The notes under the pieces: generated by a model
What the model was told of the DNA's origin: nothing
What the model saw: the letters and a program-made list of their open reading frames with translations, nothing else
The model's database searches: none
Translations under genes and position numbers: made by a program
Assembly: GCA_002483105.1 (NCBI GenBank)
Contig: DLHG01000015.1
Location: 186,001-250,000 of the forward strand
Source of the DNA: Bacteroidetes bacterium UBA7674
GTDB lineage: Bacteria; Bacteroidota; Bacteroidia; Chitinophagales; Chitinophagaceae
DNA length: 64,000 bases
Reading direction: 5' to 3'
In this document: positions 60,122 to 64,000 of the stretch, in pieces
How the letters are laid out: every line of letters begins with the position of its first letter
How positions within the stretch are numbered: the stretch's first letter is position 1

Positions 60122-61057
60122 TTAACCGACCCTTGTTTGTTTAGATACGATTACAGATTGGGCAGAAGAAATTTTACTTGTTTTTCTGCTTCCAAATTCG
60201 TAGTCTATTCTTCCCAGCCGGAGGCCAGCCCAACCTACCTGGTTGATAAGAATCTCCCTGCCTGCCTTATTCTTTAAGGATGTGGGTACATCCAAAAAGG
60301 TATGGGTGTGCCCACCTATTATCAGGTCAATATGTTCTGTCTCCGCGGCCAATACTTTGTCACTTACTTTATTGTTATCATACTCATATCCCAAGTGCGA
60401 AAGACAGATGACCATGTCGCACTTTTCCTGTCTCTTTAATTGCTCAGATATCCTCCTCGCGATGGGTATAGGGTCGTTATATTTTGTGTTCCCAAAGTAG
60501 TTGTCGGACACCAGACCTTTCAGCTCGACCCCCAGCCCGAAAATACCGATCTTCAGCCCGCCTCTTTTTATCGTAGTGAAGGGTATGGTTTTCCCTTCTA
60601 AAGGAGTATTTGTAAAATCATAGTTGGCTGTCAGAACCGGGAAGTTGGCGTGCGGTAATTGCCTGGCAAAACCCTCTACACCCGCATCAAAATCGTGGTT
60701 GCCCATGGTCACGGCATCGTAGCCCATCATACTGAGCGCTTTTATCTCAGGTTCCCCTTTATACATGTTGAAGTAAGGAGTACCCTGGAAGATATCTCCC
60801 GCATCCAGCAAGAGTACGTTTTCCTGCTCCTTGCGGATAGCCGAAATGATCGCTGCCCGGGCTGCCACGCCACCCTGGCCTTCGTTCCTGCCGCCGTCCA
60901 TCGGGAAGGGTTCCAGCCTGCTGTGTACATCATTCGTATGCAGAATTGTCAACTTCTTAGTGCGCTCACCCGCAAGGCTTTCGAATGGAAATCCACCTGC
61001 CAGTGCCAAACCACCACCGATGGCTGCTTTCTTTATAAATGTCCTTCTATTGAGCAT
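60122..61057 (-). CDS. TAT-exported metallophosphatase (5'-nucleotidase N-terminal-like)
   Basis: The 311-residue protein begins with a twin-arginine signal (NRRTFIKKAAIGGGLALAGG), so it is exported folded. The body is the calcineurin-like domain of UshA-type 5'-nucleotidases: LTILHTNDVHSRLEPFP, LLLDAGDIFQGTPYFN, MGNHDFDAG, VICLSHLGYEYD and GGHTHTFLD. The substrate-binding domain is missing from this protein but is encoded by the gene just upstream, which overlaps it by 11 bases. The ATG at 61057 was chosen over a TTG at 61075. Together the pair should make one nucleotidase. Confidence 0.9.
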   Translation of the reverse strand: MLNRRTFIKKAAIGGGLALAGGFPFESLAGERTKKLTILHTNDVHSRLEPFPMDGGRNEGQGGVAARAAIISAIRKEQENVLLLDAGDIFQGTPYFNMYKGEPEIKALSMMGYDAVTMGNHDFDAGVEGFARQLPHANFPVLTANYDFTNTPLEGKTIPFTTIKRGGLKIGIFGLGVELKGLVSDNYFGNTKYNDPIPIARRISEQLKRQEKCDMVICLSHLGYEYDNNKVSDKVLAAETEHIDLIIGGHTHTFLDVPTSLKNKAGREILINQVGWAGLRLGRIDYEFGSRKTSKISSAQSVIVSKQTRVG

Positions 61058-61796
61058 ATTGTACGCGGTTTTCAAGTGAGCTACGTAATGGTTTCTGCTG
61101 AGCTGTAAGATCCCTTACATAGCTTATCAGCACATCCCTGATCAATATATTCGTAGCACGTTGCGTCGCAGTTTTCAGGAAGTCACAATTATCCCCGCCA
61201 TTGGCTACATAGTCGCTGATGGCTACTTTGTAATTGGCTTGCTCATTCAGCTGTTTATCACCCACTAGTATATTAATAGCTTTCTTATCCTTTATTATAT
61301 AACTCATACCCGATACCGGCCAGCCACCGAGCCCTGCCATATGGTCGCATAGCTTGTGTAACAGGTTTCCCGGCACTTCTATAATGGTGAGCATATTGTC
61401 AAATGGCATCAGTTCATACATATTGCGGAGCTTTATGTCCCCCCCGGTAAGATATGATATACGAATACCTCCATAGTTGGCTACCGAAATATTTACCAGA
61501 GGGTCTATTTTACGGGCTGCCTGTAGCTGGGCATCAGCCATAAAGTTACCGAGAGTGGACTCGGGCTGTTTCTTTGTGAGAGTAGTGTCCGCCCGGCCTA
61601 TCAGTTCGCTCATTTTTACATCAAGCTGGTCTTTAAACGGTTTTATGAGACTATTGAGGCTGCTGTCGGGTGAGACATCTTTCACTTTGACGCTGCCGGG
61701 GGTATGTTTGGTGACCTGGTAAGAGTGGCTGCAAGATGCTGTTACCAGCAACAGTACATATATGAGGTATCGTAAAGATTTGAGAGAAGACAACAT
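61047..61796 (-). CDS. 5'-nucleotidase C-terminal domain lipoprotein
   Basis: The 249-residue protein has a lipoprotein-type signal (TASCSHSYQ, cysteine near residue 22). The 5'-nucleotidase C-terminal domain shows STLGNFMADAQLQAA, ISVANYGGIRISYLTGGDIKL, LMPFDNMLTIIEVPG and VAISDYVANGGDNCDFL. In UshA-type enzymes this domain binds the substrate and follows the metallophosphatase domain in one chain. Here it is separate, comes first, and overlaps the metallophosphatase gene by 11 bases. It would sit in the envelope and complete the active enzyme on export. The ATG at 61796 was preferred over a TTG at 61808. Confidence 0.88.
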   Translation of the reverse strand: MLSSLKSLRYLIYVLLLVTASCSHSYQVTKHTPGSVKVKDVSPDSSLNSLIKPFKDQLDVKMSELIGRADTTLTKKQPESTLGNFMADAQLQAARKIDPLVNISVANYGGIRISYLTGGDIKLRNMYELMPFDNMLTIIEVPGNLLHKLCDHMAGLGGWPVSGMSYIIKDKKAINILVGDKQLNEQANYKVAISDYVANGGDNCDFLKTATQRATNILIRDVLISYVRDLTAQQKPLRSSLENRVQYAQ

Positions 61797-61882
61797 AGGA
61801 AGCAGCAAATTTACTGATTAATGCCTTGGACTGGTATGAAAAGCGTGTTATTTCTGAATGTAGCCATTAAGTCAAACAATGT

Positions 61883-61890
61883 TATTTTTG
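61883..61890 (+). promoter_or_regulatory. Candidate -7 element TATTTTTG (nhaA, nearly leaderless)
   Basis: Exact TAnnTTTG match only four bases before the nhaA ATG, so the transcript would start at or within a base or two of the start codon. Confidence 0.45.
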
Positions 61891-61894
61891 CGCC

Positions 61895-63091
61895 ATGCCT
61901 AAACGCTCTTTAGTAGAAAAATACCTTATCTCTCCTGTACAGGAATTCATCCGTGACAGCCGTGCCGTAGGTATAACGCTGATCTGCTGCACCCTTATCT
62001 CTATGATAGTGAGCAATAGCAGCGCAGCTGAGAACTATCTGGGCTTCTGGCAACTGGAGCTGTTCCCTACCACCGGTGCCCTTCACCTGCCACACAGTAC
62101 CCTACATTTTGTGAACGATGGCCTTATGGCTATCTTCTTCCTGATGGTGGGTATGGAGATAAAGCGGGAACTGATGATAGGAGAGCTCAATAGCCTGAAA
62201 AAATCTTTGCTGCCTTTGTTCGCCGCGGTCGGAGGGATGGTAGTACCTGCTTTCTTCTATTACCTATGGTGTGGCAATACTCCTTATAGCAATGGCTGGG
62301 GTATACCAATGGCGACCGATATCGCTTTCTCACTGGGGATACTTTCGTTGCTGGGCAAAAAAGCGCCACTCTCTTTGCGCATCTTCCTAACGGCCCTGGC
62401 CATTATTGACGACCTGGGTGGTATATTGGCCATCGCCATCTTCTATGCCGAAGATATCAGTTGGTTCTACCTGGGAATGGGCGGCATCGTGCTCGCAGTG
62501 CTGATAACCATGAATCTGATGAAAGTGAAGCGCAACTATATGTTCTTCGTCCTGGGCTTGCTGCTGTGGTATTTCATATTCAACTCAGGAGTACATGCCA
62601 CCATAGCCGGGGTATTGTTGGCCTTCACTATCCCACTGCGGAAGATCAATCACCTGATCCATAGCCTGCACGACCCGGTCAACTTTATTATACTACCCAT
62701 ATTCGCATTGGCCAATACTGCCATAGCTCTGCCTGACGATATCTGGATAGCATTTACCACTACCCTGCATCACGGTATATTTATGGGGTTGGTGCTTGGA
62801 AAACCGGTAGGTATTTTCCTCTTTTCGCTGCTGGCAGTAAAGCTGGGACTTAGCACACTGCCTGATAAAATGATGTGGAGACAAGTAATAGGTATGGGCA
62901 TGGTAGCGGGTATAGGCTTTACCATTTCCATATTTATGGCTACGCTTGCATTAGCAGGAGACGAAGCACAAACTACAGCCAAGATAGCCATTATAGGTGC
63001 TTCTTTTGCAAGCGGGTTATTTGGATTCTTGTATCTGAAGCTGTTGAACAAGCGTGTAGTGAAGAAAGCTGTTGTAGAAAAAGAGAGCTAG
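61895..63091 (+). CDS. nhaA: Na+/H+ antiporter NhaA
   Basis: The 398-residue inner-membrane protein exchanges sodium for protons and maintains pH and sodium balance. About twelve transmembrane helices are visible. The ion-binding aspartates lie in ATDIAFSLGILSLLG and, as an adjacent pair, in AIIDDLGGILAIAIFY, which match the NhaA active site. Other landmarks are FLMVGMEIKRELMIGEL and GVHATIAGVLLAFTIP. The ATG at 61895 fits the usual N-terminus before the first helix. It is a single gene, and its stop codon abuts the stop codon of the convergent SnoaL-like gene. Confidence 0.95.
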   Translation: MPKRSLVEKYLISPVQEFIRDSRAVGITLICCTLISMIVSNSSAAENYLGFWQLELFPTTGALHLPHSTLHFVNDGLMAIFFLMVGMEIKRELMIGELNSLKKSLLPLFAAVGGMVVPAFFYYLWCGNTPYSNGWGIPMATDIAFSLGILSLLGKKAPLSLRIFLTALAIIDDLGGILAIAIFYAEDISWFYLGMGGIVLAVLITMNLMKVKRNYMFFVLGLLLWYFIFNSGVHATIAGVLLAFTIPLRKINHLIHSLHDPVNFIILPIFALANTAIALPDDIWIAFTTTLHHGIFMGLVLGKPVGIFLFSLLAVKLGLSTLPDKMMWRQVIGMGMVAGIGFTISIFMATLALAGDEAQTTAKIAIIGASFASGLFGFLYLKLLNKRVVKKAVVEKES

Positions 63092-63565
63092 CTACCGGCC
63101 GGCCATATATTTCTTCAGGTTCTTCATCGCTTCTTTTTTTACTTTCTCTTTTAAGAAAGAAGTCCAGCCCAGGAGAGTACCCGTGAGGCCAAGAGCCTGC
63201 CGAGCCCAATGATAGAAGTTGAAATGATCTGTATGCTTCACTATCTTCCCGTCGGCGAAAGTGAAGTGGGCTTTAATTCGGTTCACCACTTTCTTTCCTG
63301 TCTTTGAAAAGGTATAGTGTGCTATCCAGTGAGCACTGCCTGTTTCACCATCGGCAACCGCATCTGAAAAACTCACCTGCATGTCCTTTCCTTTCATACA
63401 AAACATCTCCCACATAGCCCGTACTTCTGCTGCATTCAGATCGGTGAAGACCTCATCGTTGAATACAGCATTATCTGCATAGCAAGACTGCATGGTTTTG
63501 TAGTCTTTACTTCTGAAAGCCTGGTAGAACGTCAGGATAGTTTCCCTGTTGGTGGACATATGCAT
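63092..63565 (-). CDS. SnoaL/NTF2-like protein
   Basis: The 157-residue protein has the cone-shaped NTF2-like fold: N-terminal helix ETILTFYQAFRSKDYKTMQSCYADNAVFND, then EVRAMWEMFCMKGKDMQVSF, then strands SAHWIAHYTFSKTGKKVVNRIKAHFTFADGKIVKHTDHFNFY (positions 70-120). Family members bind small hydrophobic molecules or act as isomerases; nothing identifies the ligand. The start may be at 63565 or 63559. Its stop codon TAG begins directly after the nhaA stop, so the two transcripts have no separate terminators between them. Confidence 0.78.
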   Translation of the reverse strand: MHMSTNRETILTFYQAFRSKDYKTMQSCYADNAVFNDEVFTDLNAAEVRAMWEMFCMKGKDMQVSFSDAVADGETGSAHWIAHYTFSKTGKKVVNRIKAHFTFADGKIVKHTDHFNFYHWARQALGLTGTLLGWTSFLKEKVKKEAMKNLKKYMAGR

Positions 63566-63604
63566 AAAGGTAGGATAAAGGATCGGTTAGGGTATAAAAG
63601 AAAA

Positions 63605-63631
63605 TCCTCTCCCGGCTGAACCAGGAGAGGA
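63605..63631 (-). terminator. Terminator of the E2 gene
   Basis: Stem TCCTCTCC / GGAGAGGA with an 11-base loop, followed leftward by TTTTCTTTTAT, lies past the stop of the E2 gene at 63655. Confidence 0.7.
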
Positions 63632-63654
63632 CCTTCTATGTAAGTATCTGTTTA

Positions 63655-64000
63655 TTAAACCGCCCTGTTCGGGTCGAACGCTTCCAGTTCGTTGGCTACT
63701 GCTGTTAAGAAGCTGGCACCTAATGAACCATCTACAATACGGTGATCATAGCTCAATGATAAGTACATCATATGGCGGATAGCAATCACATCGCCATCAG
63801 CTGTTTCCATTACCATAGGGCGTTTCTTTATAGCACCTACAGCCAGTATCGCTACCTGCGGTTGGTTGATGATAGGTGTGCCCATCAGGCTACCGAACGT
63901 ACCTACATTAGTAACCGTGAATGTACCACCTTGTGTATCGTCGGCTTTCAGCTTGTTACTACGCGCAGCATTGGCCAGGGCGTTCACATCTTTGGTGAGG
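63655..64000 (-). CDS. 2-oxoacid dehydrogenase E2 component, C-terminal part (cut by window end)
   Basis: This is the C-terminal end of a dihydrolipoamide acyltransferase; the upstream part, with lipoyl and peripheral-subunit-binding domains, is outside the window. The visible catalytic domain has GGTFTVTNVGTFGSLMGTPI, PQVAILAVGAIKKRP and the active-site DHRIVDG. It then ends with FLTAVANELEAFDPNRAV. The enzyme moves acyl groups to CoA in the pyruvate, 2-oxoglutarate or branched-chain complex; which of these cannot be told. The reading frame continues past 64000 (LTKDVNALANAA). Confidence 0.93.
   Translation of the reverse strand, partial: LTKDVNALANAARSNKLKADDTQGGTFTVTNVGTFGSLMGTPIINQPQVAILAVGAIKKRPMVMETADGDVIAIRHMMYLSLSYDHRIVDGSLGASFLTAVANELEAFDPNRAV

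Overview
The window reads as a chromosomal segment of a free-living Bacteroidota bacterium, most likely in or near the Chitinophagaceae. The reasons are several secreted proteins with type IX secretion (T9SS) C-terminal sorting domains, a giant SprB-repeat protein with a gliding-motility-type C-terminus, LytTR and propeller-type two-component systems, DUF4294 and DUF5777 family proteins, a eukaryote-like class I ribonucleotide reductase, and TAnnTTTG -7 promoter elements with few Shine-Dalgarno sites. The genus assignment is inference. No prophage, insertion sequence, CRISPR array or rRNA was seen. Layout: 1-5 kb holds acetyltransferases, a MltR-like protein, a general-stress-type membrane protein, and a GNAT / ornithine-alanine racemase-like / MscS run. 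5.3-8.9 kb is nrdA-nrdB, transcribed leftward, followed by a 400-base non-coding region with five DnaA-box-like 9-mers. 9.3-12.3 kb carries three tandem outer-membrane barrel paralogues, a Crp/Fnr regulator and an AhpD-like protein, then a secreted lipase. 13.5-17.8 kb holds an aldo/keto reductase, a beta-CASP nuclease, two tiny paralogous proteins and mdh. 17.9-20.4 kb is a pair of duplicated T9SS cargo genes. 20.8-28.1 kb is an uninterrupted eight-gene leftward cluster: YceI, propeller sensor kinase, LytTR regulator, OB-fold membrane protein, two cytochrome-like lipoproteins, YceI and a DUF5777 barrel. It looks like a signal-controlled envelope redox or lipid-carrier module and is the best candidate for an undercharacterised system here. 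28.2-33.2 kb has DUF4294 and the 1388-residue SprB-repeat adhesin. 33.2-38.9 kb is the ligase-associated DNA repair operon (exonuclease, ATP ligase, DEXH helicase, PdeM endonuclease) with translationally coupled junctions; the helicase appears to start at a CTG codon. 39-45.6 kb has TspO, an RhlE-like helicase, a UbiA-like membrane protein, an ABC transporter with a LolA-like partner and a GlxA-type regulator. 45.8-51.9 kb has a PadR/HWPGA-motif membrane protein pair, small proteins, a GNAT, a TPR protein and a second two-component pair. 52.3-57.4 kb encodes three secreted proteins including a GH16-like T9SS cargo. 57.5-64 kb has tRNA-Pro, tRNA-Ser, dnaA, a two-gene split 5'-nucleotidase, nhaA, a SnoaL-like protein and the C-terminus of a 2-oxoacid dehydrogenase E2 subunit cut by the window end. 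Coordinates of short sites were counted by hand and may be off by a base or two. Family names rest on motif recognition, not on database searches.
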